Below the pieces are notes generated by a model. The model searched no databases. It was not told where the DNA came from and saw nothing but the letters and a program-made list of their open reading frames with translations. Shown piece by piece: positions 51,142 to 60,354 of a stretch of 64,000 nucleotides of DNA (the stretch's first letter is position 1; each line of letters begins with the position of its first letter). The stretch covers positions 348,356 to 412,355 of the forward strand of contig JAVSMW010000001.1 of assembly GCA_032027005.1 (NCBI GenBank), read 5' to 3'. Source of the DNA: JAVSMW01 sp032027005 (GTDB taxonomy: Bacteria; Bacillota; Thermincolia; Thermincolales; UBA2595). The position numbers and the translations under genes are program-made.

Positions 51142-51672
51142 TTACAATTCCTCCACTACAATATTAGAATTGGTATAAACACAAATATCTGCCGCGATAC
51201 CCAGGGCTTCCCTGGCGATTTCGGTCGGGCTCATTGCTGTATGTTTGACCAAGGCCCGGGCCGCTGCCAGGGCATACGAGCCGCCGGAGCCGATAGCGGC
51301 AACTTCGTCATCAGGTTCAATTACTTCACCATTACCGGAAATAATCAGCAGGTGTTCGGCATCTGCAATGATTAAGAGGGCTTCCAGCCGGCGCAGGATT
51401 TTATCCATGCGCCATTCTTTAGCCAGCTCAACGGCAGCCCGGGGCAGGTTGCCCCGGAATTCCCCAAGCTTTTTCTCAAACATCTCAAACAAAGTAAAAG
51501 CATCGGCAACTGACCCGGCAAAACCGGCAATAACTTTATCGTTATGTAAACGCCGGACTTTTTTGGCCTGGTGCTTGAGGATCATATTCCCTCCAAAAGT
51601 GACCTGACCATCTCCGGCTATAGCTACTTTGCCATCGCGTCTCACAGCTACAATTGTCGTCGCATGAAACAT
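51142..51672 (-). CDS. hslV: ATP-dependent protease peptidase subunit HslV (ClpQ)
   Basis: Proteasome-beta-like peptidase of 176 residues. The sequence FHATTIVAVRRDGKVAIAGDG holds the catalytic N-terminal threonine (T5) exposed after removal of a short leader, and GDGQVTFG follows. GSGGSYALAAARALV is the conserved helix near residue 125. In B. subtilis ClpQ uses serine; here threonine is visible. Ribosome site AAGGAGGA. Confidence 0.96.
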   Translation of the reverse strand: MFHATTIVAVRRDGKVAIAGDGQVTFGGNMILKHQAKKVRRLHNDKVIAGFAGSVADAFTLFEMFEKKLGEFRGNLPRAAVELAKEWRMDKILRRLEALLIIADAEHLLIISGNGEVIEPDDEVAAIGSGGSYALAAARALVKHTAMSPTEIAREALGIAADICVYTNSNIVVEEL

Positions 51673-51684
51673 ATGTATTCCTCC

Positions 51685-52590
51685 TTAAGCCCTGGGATGG
51701 GACTTCTCGTAGACTTGCAAAAGCCGCTCCCGGGAAATATGGGTATAAATCTGTGTTGTAGACATCTTAACATGACCCAGCAGCTCCTGTACTGACCGTA
51801 AATCGGCACCGCCATCCAGCAGGTGGGTGGCAAAAGAATGCCTCAGGGTGTGCGGGCTCACTTTGCATTTAATACTGACCATCTGAACATATTTTTCAAC
51901 TATATTTCGAATACTGCGGGCCGAGAGCCTGGCCCCGCTTTTATTCAGGAATAAAGCCTGCGTTGCCGCCGACTTGGCCAACAGGTGCCGCCCGCCAGAC
52001 AAATAGCCGTGCAATGCTTTAACAGCATATGAACCAATAGGCACCACCCGTTCTTTAGAACCTTTGCCCATTACCCGGGCATAGCCCAAGCTTAAGTCAA
52101 CATCCCCGGTATCCAGCCCAACCAGCTCACTTACCCGTAAGCCGCAGGCGTATAAGATCTCCAGGATTGCCCTATCTCTCAAGCCCGAGGGTGTCTTCAC
52201 ATCCGGAGCCTGGACCAGGGCCCAGGCCCCATCCTGAGAGAGCACTTCAGGCAGTCTTTTCTCAGTTTTAGGTGTAGACACATATGTCAGGGGGTTAGAT
52301 GTTACCACTTCTTCCCGGCTCAAATAACGGAAAAAGGCGCGTAAACTGGCCATCTTCCGGGCAATTGTGGTTCTTTTTAACCCGCTCAGTTGAAGCCGGG
52401 CCAGATGTTTGCGGATAGCCAGGTGACTGACCTGCTGCGGCTCGAGGGCTGCTCCGGGAACTTTTAGCTCCTGGGACATAAAATCGATAAACTGCCACAG
52501 ATCGTGCTGGTAACTTTCAATAGTTCTGGGAGAGGCATTTTTCTCTACCTTAAGATAAATTATGAAACTATCAAGGAATGTATACATCAT
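51685..52590 (-). CDS. xerC: Tyrosine recombinase XerC/CodV
   Basis: Resolves chromosome dimers at dif together with XerD. The 301-residue protein has an N-terminal SAM-like DNA-binding domain (about residues 1-90) and the catalytic domain with R in ACGLRVSELV, the HTLRH box (SPHTLRHSFATHLLDGG), H in LLGH and the nucleophile tyrosine in TTQIYTH. The location trmFO-xerC-hslV is the Firmicute codV locus. Confidence 0.95.
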   Translation of the reverse strand: MMYTFLDSFIIYLKVEKNASPRTIESYQHDLWQFIDFMSQELKVPGAALEPQQVSHLAIRKHLARLQLSGLKRTTIARKMASLRAFFRYLSREEVVTSNPLTYVSTPKTEKRLPEVLSQDGAWALVQAPDVKTPSGLRDRAILEILYACGLRVSELVGLDTGDVDLSLGYARVMGKGSKERVVPIGSYAVKALHGYLSGGRHLLAKSAATQALFLNKSGARLSARSIRNIVEKYVQMVSIKCKVSPHTLRHSFATHLLDGGADLRSVQELLGHVKMSTTQIYTHISRERLLQVYEKSHPRA

Positions 52591-52603
52591 ATCATCCCCC
52601 TGA

Positions 52604-53917
52604 TCAATTTAAAATTTCTAAGGTGCCGAACGCTTCCATACTCTTTAGAGCCCTTTCGGACAAAGTCCCGTATCTAAGCTTTTTATCGCGAATCTTTTCT
52701 GCTAATGGCGGCAGAATGCCGAAATTAACATTCATGGGTTGAAAATGCTTGGGATTTGCCGTGGTAATATATTTGACTAAGGCCCCATGGGCAGTTTCTG
52801 CCGGAAAAACAAGGGGCTCAATATTACATACTGTCCTGGCCGCATTAATGCCGGCAATCAGCCCCATGGCCGCGGATTCCACATAACCCTCCACACCTGT
52901 TATCTGCCCGGCAAAAAATATGTTGGGCTCTTTTATAAGCTGCAGTGTTGGTTTTAACACTTTTGGCGAATTAATAAAAGTATTCCGGTGCATTACCCCG
53001 AATCTAACAAATTCAGCCTGCTCCAGGCCGGGAATTAACTGAAAAACCCTTTTTTGGTCATCCCATTTCAAATGAGTCTGAAATCCTACAATATTATACA
53101 AGGTTCCTTCCGCATTATCCTGTCTGAGTTGGACCACCGCGTAGGGACGGCCCCCGGCCCGGGGGTCTGTCAGACCTACCGGTTTTAAAGGACCAAACAA
53201 CAGGGTTTTATTGCCCCGGGAAGCCATTTCTTCAACAGGCATACAGCCCTCAAAATAAACTTCCTTTTCAAATTCCCGCAGAGGAACCCGTTCAGCCGAA
53301 ACCAGGGCATTATAAAAAATTTCATATTCATCTTTGGACATGGAACAATTCAGGTACGCCGCTTCCCCTTTGTCATACCTGGAGGCCCGAAATACCTTGG
53401 AATGATCCAGGGATTCATAGCTGACAATAGGAGCCGCCGCATCGTAAAAATAAAAATAATCTTCACCGGTCAAATCTTTGATCAAATCCGCCATGGCCCC
53501 TGATGTCAAAGGCCCTGTGGCAATTACCACAGGGTTACTGAAATCAATCCGGGTTACTTCTTCCCTCATTACTTCTATGTTTTGATGCCCTGCCACGGTG
53601 TCTGTGACCAATTGGGCAAATTTGGTCCGGTCAACGGCCAGAGCACCTCCGGCCGGTACAGCAGTTGTGTCTGCACATTTTATGATCACTGAATCCAGCC
53701 GCCGCATTTCCTCCTTGAGCAGACCAACAGCGTTTTCCAGCATATTACTGCGTAAGGAATTGCTGCATACTAATTCGGCAAAAAAATCCGAATGGTGAGC
53801 CGGAGTGTTTTTGGCCGGTCTCATTTCATAAAGTTTTACGAATACGCCCCGATTTGCTATTTGCCAGGCAGCCTCAGCACCTGCCAAGCCTGCTCCGATC
53901 ACTGTCACATATTTCAT
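52604..53917 (-). CDS. trmFO: Folate-dependent tRNA m5U54 methyltransferase TrmFO
   Basis: Methylates uridine 54 of tRNA using methylene-tetrahydrofolate and FAD. The 437-residue protein begins with the FAD-binding VIGAGLAGAEAAWQIANRG and has the family block AHHSDFFAELVCSNSLRS (about residues 40-57) and the C-terminal MNVNFGILPPL. Located between topA and xerC as in B. subtilis (gid). Confidence 0.96.
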   Translation of the reverse strand: MKYVTVIGAGLAGAEAAWQIANRGVFVKLYEMRPAKNTPAHHSDFFAELVCSNSLRSNMLENAVGLLKEEMRRLDSVIIKCADTTAVPAGGALAVDRTKFAQLVTDTVAGHQNIEVMREEVTRIDFSNPVVIATGPLTSGAMADLIKDLTGEDYFYFYDAAAPIVSYESLDHSKVFRASRYDKGEAAYLNCSMSKDEYEIFYNALVSAERVPLREFEKEVYFEGCMPVEEMASRGNKTLLFGPLKPVGLTDPRAGGRPYAVVQLRQDNAEGTLYNIVGFQTHLKWDDQKRVFQLIPGLEQAEFVRFGVMHRNTFINSPKVLKPTLQLIKEPNIFFAGQITGVEGYVESAAMGLIAGINAARTVCNIEPLVFPAETAHGALVKYITTANPKHFQPMNVNFGILPPLAEKIRDKKLRYGTLSERALKSMEAFGTLEILN

Positions 53918-53944
53918 TACTGATTCTACTCCTTCAAAGCAGTG

Positions 53945-56056
53945 CTACTCGTCGGTTTCCTCTTTTTCTCTATATTTACATCCGGCTCCCGTACAGGCCA
54001 GAACCGTACCTTTGCTGCCCCCGGATTTTTGTACCAGCAGACTGTTGCATTGAGGACAGTGTTTGTTGGTAGGCAGATCCCAGGAAACAAATCCGCAGTT
54101 GGGATAATTGTTACAGCCGAAGAATTTTCTCCCCTTTTTGCTCCTTTTCAGGACAACATCTCCTCCGCATTCCGGGCACGGAACACCTGTCGATTCAACA
54201 ATTGGTTTGGTATTCCGGCAGTCGGGAAATCCGGGGCAGGCCAGAAATTTTCCGTAACGGCCCATTTTAACGACTAAATTGCGGCCGCATTTTTCACAAA
54301 CCTCGTCACTAACCTCTTCTTCGATTTCCACTACACCGATATTCTGTTCGGCCTCTTCCAGAGTTTCCTGGAAGGGTTCATAAAATTCCCGGACAATCTG
54401 GACCCAGTTCTCATCATCTTCTTCCACCAGGTCAAGTTTATCTTCCAACTCAGCTGTAAATTGGATATTAATTATATCCGGGAAATGTTCTTTAAGTAAA
54501 GCAACTACAACAAAACCCAGTTCAGTGGGATGGAACTGCTTTTCCTCTTTGATTACATAACCTCTTTTTTGAATAGTCTCAACAATAGGGGCATAAGTAC
54601 TTGGCCGGCCAATGCCGTTTTCCTCCAGAGCCTTGACCAGAGTTGCATCAGTAAAACGAGGCGGCGGCTGGGTAAAATGCTGTTTGGGGGTAAGGCTTTT
54701 TAATTCCAAAACCATCCCTTTGGTCAATTCCGGAAAAGTACGTTCTTCATCACTTTCATTGTTATCTTTAGTATCTGAATTATCCTGGCTTTCTGTATAA
54801 ACCTTCATAAAACCAGGGAATTTCACCACTGAGCCATTGGCCCGGAAAACATAATCCCTGGCCTCAATATCAACAGTAGTCGTATCGAGGACTGCCGGGG
54901 TCATCTGACTGGCCAGAAAACGATCCCAAACAAGTTTATACAGTCTAAACTGGTCTCTGGATAAAAACTGTTTTATACTATCGGGAGTCCGCCCTAACGA
55001 GGATGGCCTGATAGCCTCATGGGCATTCTGGACACGACCTTTAGTCGAATATTGTTTGGGTTTTGCCGGTTTATACTCACTGCCGAAATTCTGCTCTATA
55101 TATTCAGCGGCTTCCTGTTGTGCCGTTTCAGCTATTCTGGTGGAGTCAGTCCTGATATATGTGACCAAACCGACCGTACCCTCAGGTCCAATATCAAGGC
55201 CCTCATATAACTGCTGGGCCACCTGCATGGTCTTCCGGGCAGCAAAATTCAGCTTGCGGTAGGCCTCCTGCTGTAATGTACTGGTAGTAAAAGGGGCCGC
55301 CGGATTTCTGGTTTTCTGCCTCTTTTTAACATCAGCCACAGTGTACTGGGACCCATCCAGCTCCTTAATGATTCTCTGGGCACCCTCTTCATTACTGATC
55401 GCTATTTTTTTCTGATTATATTGAATTAGTTTGGCCTCAATGTCAGTCCGGGTTTTCTCCTTCCTGAACAGACCGGTTAAAGACCAGTATTCCTCTTGTT
55501 CAAAAGCATTGATTTCCTCTTCCCGGTCACAGATAAGTCTGACTGCAACAGACTGGACCCGGCCTGCGCTGAGCCCTTTCTTGACCTTCCGCCATAAAAG
55601 GGGACTGAGTTTATAGCCCACCAAACGGTCCAAAATTCTCCGGGCTTGCTGAGCATCAACCCTGGACTCATCAATAGCGCGGGGATGCTGCATGGCGTTT
55701 TGGACAGCATCTTTGGTGATTTCGTTAAACTCAACGCGGCATTCTTCTTCCCGGTTAATATCCAGCAAATGCTGGAGGTGCCAGGCAATGGCTTCGCCTT
55801 CCCGGTCAGGGTCAGTGGCCAGTAAAATTTTGGAGGCTTTTTTGGCAGCAGTCCGCAATTCCTTGACTAGATCGCCTTTGCCCCTGATAGAAATGTATTT
55901 CGGTGTAAAATCATTTTCCACATCCACACCGAACTGGCTCCTTGGCAAATCCCTGATATGCCCCATTGAAGCCTTGACAGTATATCTTTTCCCGAGAAAC
56001 TTGCCAATTGTCTTAGCCTTGGCAGGAGACTCGACAATCACTAAATATTTGGACAA
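53945..56056 (-). CDS. topA: DNA topoisomerase I
   Basis: Relaxes negative supercoils. The protein is about 703 residues. Toprim domain with LVIVESPAKAKTIGKFLG at the N-terminus and DPDREGEAIAWHL; catalytic tyrosine in GLVTYIRTDSTRI (about residue 298); three C-terminal zinc ribbons (CEKCGRNL..., CPECGGDV..., CPQCNSLL...). The TTG at 56056 has GAGGTG at 6 nt and is the likely start; a GTG three codons earlier is the alternative. Confidence 0.96.
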   Translation of the reverse strand: MSKYLVIVESPAKAKTIGKFLGKRYTVKASMGHIRDLPRSQFGVDVENDFTPKYISIRGKGDLVKELRTAAKKASKILLATDPDREGEAIAWHLQHLLDINREEECRVEFNEITKDAVQNAMQHPRAIDESRVDAQQARRILDRLVGYKLSPLLWRKVKKGLSAGRVQSVAVRLICDREEEINAFEQEEYWSLTGLFRKEKTRTDIEAKLIQYNQKKIAISNEEGAQRIIKELDGSQYTVADVKKRQKTRNPAAPFTTSTLQQEAYRKLNFAARKTMQVAQQLYEGLDIGPEGTVGLVTYIRTDSTRIAETAQQEAAEYIEQNFGSEYKPAKPKQYSTKGRVQNAHEAIRPSSLGRTPDSIKQFLSRDQFRLYKLVWDRFLASQMTPAVLDTTTVDIEARDYVFRANGSVVKFPGFMKVYTESQDNSDTKDNNESDEERTFPELTKGMVLELKSLTPKQHFTQPPPRFTDATLVKALEENGIGRPSTYAPIVETIQKRGYVIKEEKQFHPTELGFVVVALLKEHFPDIINIQFTAELEDKLDLVEEDDENWVQIVREFYEPFQETLEEAEQNIGVVEIEEEVSDEVCEKCGRNLVVKMGRYGKFLACPGFPDCRNTKPIVESTGVPCPECGGDVVLKRSKKGRKFFGCNNYPNCGFVSWDLPTNKHCPQCNSLLVQKSGGSKGTVLACTGAGCKYREKEETDE

Positions 56057-56150
56057 AATAATCACCTCATGGTGGCCCGCGCTGACTTTATATTTCTTAT
56101 TATGGCCCTGTTTTTTATTTTAACATACATTTCTGAAAAAACTTTTAGAA

Positions 56151-57245
56151 CTAAAAACTTCGTATGTATAGTTCACCAGGCAGTTTTCGGATCAGGCCCT
56201 TGAGTTCCATGAAAAGCAGCATGGAAATCACCTGGGCCGGGTCCAGCCCGGCTTGTTCAATAATTACCTCACTGCAAACAGGCTCGTCTGAGATAATATT
56301 ATATATTGTTTGTTCATCTGTGGTCAAATTAATTTTCTTGGAATCGTGATTTTTCGAGCTGTCCGGGATATCACTGAATCCTCCCAGCTCAACCAAAATG
56401 TCAGATACATCCTCTACCAGTTTGGCCCCCTGTTTGATCAGTTTGTGGGCCCCCTTGTTCAGTGGATTGGTAATCTGGCCGGGTACGGCAAAAACATCCC
56501 GGCCCTGTTCCAGGGCACAATCGGCGGTGATCAGTGAGCCGCTTTTCTCGGCGGCTTCGATGATTAAGACACCTTTAGCTAAGCCGCTGATGATCCTGTT
56601 GCGGACAGGAAAATTCCCGGCAGCCGGACCTGTACCGGGTGGAAACTCACTGACGACCAGACCTCTGTTAATAAGCTCGGACATCAGCCGCCTGTTTTCA
56701 GCGGGATAAACTACATCTACTCCACACCCCAGTACAGCCACAGTAGGGCCATTTACCGACAGGGCGCCTTTATGGGCGGCTGAGTCTATGCCGCGGGCCA
56801 TGCCTGAAACTACACACAAACCGGCTTTGGCCAGCTCCCGGCTGATTTTTTCAGCTGCAGCCAGGCCGTATGGGGACGCCTTGCGGGCCCCAACTACAGC
56901 CACCATAGGCAGCTGAAATAACCTGGGGTCACCTTTAAAATAAAGAACCTGCGGGGGATCAAATATTTGTTCAAGCAGTGGGGGATAATCCGGGTCCTCA
57001 CGAAAAATGAATTGAATTCCTGATTGTTTTAAATTTGCGATAACCTGCTCCGGTTGCAGGGTATCCCGTTTATGGATCAGGTCGGCCACAACCTTCCGGG
57101 GGATCCGCGGAATCGCCTTAATTTCCGTTTCCGGAGCATTCCAGGCTGCGCCGGGACTGCCAAAAGCTTCGGTCAGCGTCGCCCGCCATCTGGGCCCCAA
57201 TCCATCAACCATACTCAATAATACATGATAATATTTCGTTTCCAA
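56151..57245 (-). CDS. dprA: DNA processing protein DprA/Smf
   Basis: Loads RecA on incoming single-stranded DNA in transformation. About 364 residues: an N-terminal SAM-like helical domain, a Rossmann-like domain with VVGARKASPYGLAAA, VVSGMARGIDSAAHKGAL and GCGVDVVYPAENRRL, the SGLAKGVLIIEAAEKSGSLI block, and a C-terminal winged helix (about 300-360). The TTG at 57245 (AGAGGTG at 5 nt) is preferred to an upstream ATG. The location next to topA is standard. Confidence 0.94.
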   Translation of the reverse strand: METKYYHVLLSMVDGLGPRWRATLTEAFGSPGAAWNAPETEIKAIPRIPRKVVADLIHKRDTLQPEQVIANLKQSGIQFIFREDPDYPPLLEQIFDPPQVLYFKGDPRLFQLPMVAVVGARKASPYGLAAAEKISRELAKAGLCVVSGMARGIDSAAHKGALSVNGPTVAVLGCGVDVVYPAENRRLMSELINRGLVVSEFPPGTGPAAGNFPVRNRIISGLAKGVLIIEAAEKSGSLITADCALEQGRDVFAVPGQITNPLNKGAHKLIKQGAKLVEDVSDILVELGGFSDIPDSSKNHDSKKINLTTDEQTIYNIISDEPVCSEVIIEQAGLDPAQVISMLLFMELKGLIRKLPGELYIRSF

Positions 57246-57369
57246 ATATGCACCTCTGAGCCGGGCGTCTATCAGTCCTCTGCCCAAACTGTCTTTAGTC
57301 TTTTTCGGGGTCGCTTACCTTTTTCCTGCTAAACCGGGAAAATTTTGCAAACCTAACTTTTTCTCTGCG

Positions 57370-58293
57370 TCATTTTTTGGGTAAGAGGCTTTGAGTTAAT
57401 TCAACTAATTTCTTTATACTCTGCCGGGGATTGATTAAATCTTTATATAAATCGCCCACTTCCTTTAATCTCTCCTGGAAGTTGTCCATCCGGAAATCTT
57501 CCGGCCTGATCCGGCCTTTTTTCACTTCGTCCCAGGTTACTGGCGTCGAAACCGGCGCACCGGGATGGGGCCGTAAGCTGTATTGGAAAGTCATGGTTTT
57601 CCCACGGGTATTTTGCAGGTAATCTAAATAGACTTTGCCTGTCCTGTCCGCAATAAGCCGTTCCATGGTAGTTTTCTGGGGGAAAACAGAGCGAATCTGG
57701 CGGCATATAAAGTCCACGGCATCACGGACTTCCAGATAGGTATACTCAGGTTTGATGGGGACAAAAATGTGCATCCCGGTGGCCCCGGACGTTTTGGGAT
57801 AACCCACAAGATTAAATTGGGCCAAAGCCTCTTTTACCAGCAGGGCGATTTCCAGCGTATCGGCAAAACCGGCCGGTGGGAATGGATCAAGGTCAAATAC
57901 CATTATATCAGGGTAATTAAGGCGTGGAATTCGGGCCAGCCAGATATGCAGCTCGATACAGGCCTGATTGGCCAACCACATTAATGTTGGTAAATCATTG
58001 CAGACAATGTAGTTGACGACCTTACCCACATCAGGTGAATCAACGGGAAATATGTTTAACCATTCCGGGGCATAAGCGGGACAATCTTTTTGATAAAACA
58101 TTTCTCCGTCAATGCCGTCAGGATAACGGCTCATAATAAACAGCCGGTCTTTGAGATGGGGTAACAGAACTTCCGCCATATCGGCATAATATTTAATCAG
58201 CCGGGCTTTGGTTATCCCGTCACCGGGCCACATCATTTTCTCGAGATTTGTCAAGCGAACCTTTTTCCCCTCGACTACTACTTCTTTTTTCAT
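57370..58293 (-). CDS. LigD-type polymerase (NHEJ primase-polymerase)
   Basis: Archaeo-eukaryotic primase-type polymerase of bacterial end joining, about 307 residues. It has VRLTNLEKMMWPGDGITKARL near the N-terminus (the typical LigD-PolDom start), the metal-binding aspartates in MVFDLDPFP (about residues 133-141), TSGATGMHIFVPI (about 164-176) and RGKTMTFQYSLRPHPGAPVSTPV in the last third. It adds nucleotides at broken ends held by Ku. The ATG at 58293 overlaps the ligase stop by one base (TGATG). It is a stand-alone protein rather than a domain of a fused LigD. Confidence 0.93.
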   Translation of the reverse strand: MKKEVVVEGKKVRLTNLEKMMWPGDGITKARLIKYYADMAEVLLPHLKDRLFIMSRYPDGIDGEMFYQKDCPAYAPEWLNIFPVDSPDVGKVVNYIVCNDLPTLMWLANQACIELHIWLARIPRLNYPDIMVFDLDPFPPAGFADTLEIALLVKEALAQFNLVGYPKTSGATGMHIFVPIKPEYTYLEVRDAVDFICRQIRSVFPQKTTMERLIADRTGKVYLDYLQNTRGKTMTFQYSLRPHPGAPVSTPVTWDEVKKGRIRPEDFRMDNFQERLKEVGDLYKDLINPRQSIKKLVELTQSLLPKK

Positions 58294-59246
58294 CACCTAT
58301 CGCCCCCGGTAAGCAAACGGCAGTCCTCAGGCGGCATATCAACGAAGGCCTGAATGCTGGGCTGCCGTAAAGTTTGTCTCGAAGTCCACTCAACAAACTT
58401 AATTTTAACGGTAATAGATGGCTTAAGCCAGATGGCGGTTTTTATTCGTTCCGGTTTATTCGCAAAGGGACGTTCCGTTGTAATTAGAGGTTTAATGCCT
58501 TCTGTCAGGTGACGCCATTCACTCATGGTGAGTCTACCGGTGCCGGCATGACCAATATACCAGAACCTGCCCGCCTGATCATAAAGACCCAAAAGAAGAG
58601 CATTTACGATGTTTCCGCGAAAAGTGACTCCCCCCACAACTGCAACCAGGTCCAGATAATTTTTTAGTTTTTGCCACCGCCGGTCTTTAGCTTTTATGCC
58701 ATATTTACTGGCTAAATCCTTACATACTATGCCCTCCAAACCTTGAGCCGAGACCACGTCAAAAAGGCCTTGGGCATCATCAAAATTTTCAACTAATTGA
58801 ATGTCGTTATAGGGTTCGATACTTTCCGTTAAAATTTCCTGCCTTTGTCTTAACGATAAGTCATAAACCCATCTGCCATTATAAAACAAAATATCAAAAA
58901 TCATATAAATAACGGGCGTATCTTTCATTGCCCTGGTGATTTTATCGGGCTGCCTGACCCCATCCCGTTTCATGACTGTTTGAAAAGAAGGCTTTCCTTC
59001 CTGCAGGGCAATTACTTCACCATCCAATACAATTGAGGAAGCGGCACAATAGCGTTTAATATCAACTAACTCCGGAAACTGCAAAGTCCGCTCGTTCAGC
59101 TTCCGATTAAACAGGCGGACTTCCCTGCCGTCAAAATAAGTTAAGATTCGCACCCCATCCCACTTAACCTGGGCAACCCAATTATCTCCCACAGGGATCT
59201 TATTCACCTTAACCGGCTCAAAAGGAATAATTGGCTTTAAGTCCAT
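58293..59246 (-). CDS. ATP-dependent DNA ligase, LigD ligase domain type
   Basis: About 317 residues. The adenylation lysine is in QVKWDGVRI (motif I KxDG, about residue 25); motif III (DGEVIAL), motif IV (EGIVCKD) and the OB-fold motif (VKIKFVEWT) follow. It seals ends in non-homologous end joining. The ATG at 59246 has GGAGG at 8 nt. It is co-transcribed with Ku upstream and the polymerase downstream. No nuclease (phosphoesterase) domain is fused to either LigD part. Confidence 0.93.
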   Translation of the reverse strand: MDLKPIIPFEPVKVNKIPVGDNWVAQVKWDGVRILTYFDGREVRLFNRKLNERTLQFPELVDIKRYCAASSIVLDGEVIALQEGKPSFQTVMKRDGVRQPDKITRAMKDTPVIYMIFDILFYNGRWVYDLSLRQRQEILTESIEPYNDIQLVENFDDAQGLFDVVSAQGLEGIVCKDLASKYGIKAKDRRWQKLKNYLDLVAVVGGVTFRGNIVNALLLGLYDQAGRFWYIGHAGTGRLTMSEWRHLTEGIKPLITTERPFANKPERIKTAIWLKPSITVKIKFVEWTSRQTLRQPSIQAFVDMPPEDCRLLTGGDR

Positions 59247-59269
59247 GATTAATTCCTCCACTAACCTCC

Positions 59270-60121
59270 TTATGAGGTGAGAGTTTCCGCAGCTTTCTTC
59301 TTAGTGGCCGCTTTGCGTTTGCCCTTGCCTTTTTCTTTGGACCGTTCTTTTTCATCTTTTGCCAACTGGATACTGGCTTTCAGTGCTTCCATTAAATCGA
59401 CTACTTTGCCGGTTTCGGGGCGGGGTACAAATTCGAACTCCTCACCTGTGATCTTTGACTCAATTAAATCAGTTAAAGCCTGCCTGTACTGGTTATGGTA
59501 TTTTTCAGGATCAAAGGTTTCAGTCAGACTGTCTATTAAATTATTAGCCATTTTAATTTCATTTTCATGGATATTGACCTTGTAATCTATTTCCGGCATT
59601 AAATGCGTCCCTCTGATTTCGTCAGGGTAAAAAAGAGTCTCCATTAAAATAACATTTTTATATATACGTAGGGCCGCCAGGGACTCCTTGGACCTGATTA
59701 CGACCTTCGCAATCGCAACCTTGCCTGTGGTCTCCATGGCTTGTTTCAGCAGCTCATATGCCTTCTGACCGCCGTCACCCGGTGCTAAGTAATAAGATTT
59801 ATCAAAAAATATCGGGTCAATTTCGCTGAGTTTAATAAAGTTAAGGATTTCAACAGTTTTCGCAGATTCCAAGGGAATGTTTTCAAAATCTTCATCTTTT
59901 AAAATAACATACTTACCTTTCTCATATTCATATCCCTTGACTATTTCTTCCATGGGAACTTCGGTTTCACATGTGGGACAAACCCGTTCATAGCGAATGG
60001 GTGTTTTACATTTATCATGCAGAAAATTAAATTTTAAGTCCTTTTTCTCAGTAGCCGAATAGAGTTTTACAGGAACATGGACAAGACCGAAACTGATAGC
60101 GCCTTTCCACAGGTTTCTCAA
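59270..60121 (-). CDS. ku: Ku protein (bacterial NHEJ end-binding)
   Basis: Homodimeric ring that threads onto double-strand ends and recruits LigD. The Ku core is recognisable from LWKGAISFGLVHVPVKLYSA at the N-terminus through CPTCETEVP and EIDPIFFDKSYYLAP. The C-terminal tail is lysine-rich (about the last 30 residues), a DNA-binding extension seen in other bacterial Ku proteins. The TTG at 60121 (GGGTGG at 6 nt) places the start at the conserved domain; the frame upstream for 41 codons is unlike Ku. Length is about 283 residues. Confidence 0.94.
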   Translation of the reverse strand: MRNLWKGAISFGLVHVPVKLYSATEKKDLKFNFLHDKCKTPIRYERVCPTCETEVPMEEIVKGYEYEKGKYVILKDEDFENIPLESAKTVEILNFIKLSEIDPIFFDKSYYLAPGDGGQKAYELLKQAMETTGKVAIAKVVIRSKESLAALRIYKNVILMETLFYPDEIRGTHLMPEIDYKVNIHENEIKMANNLIDSLTETFDPEKYHNQYRQALTDLIESKITGEEFEFVPRPETGKVVDLMEALKASIQLAKDEKERSKEKGKGKRKAATKKKAAETLTS

Positions 60122-60290
60122 ATTTTGCCACCCCGATTTCCGTGTTTTTTTTAGTATCACCTGATCATCGGGCAATAATGCGGTTTCTACTGGAATAGCC
60201 ACTTTCTTAAAAAATATACCACAGCGCAGCGAAGCTGCTATCAAAATGTTAAGAGTAGAAACACCAACTTTTTATGTCTTATTTAAGACA

Positions 60291-60316
60291 AACAAGCTAC
60301 CTCAGGGTAGCTTGTT
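60291..60316 (-). terminator. Terminator of the DUF362 gene
   Basis: AACAAGCTACC / GGTAGCTTGTT, a perfect 11-bp stem with a TCAG loop, 38 bases after the DUF362 stop; T-rich sequence (TGTCTTAAAT) follows on the minus strand. It separates this gene from the Ku operon. Confidence 0.75.
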
Positions 60317-60354
60317 CTGTCAAGAGGATCTTATACATGTTAATAACAGAAACC

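Noticed and set aside
60122..60244. A 41-codon N-terminal extension of Ku
   Set aside because: The Ku fold begins at LWKGAISFGL; the extension has no ribosome site and no similarity to Ku.
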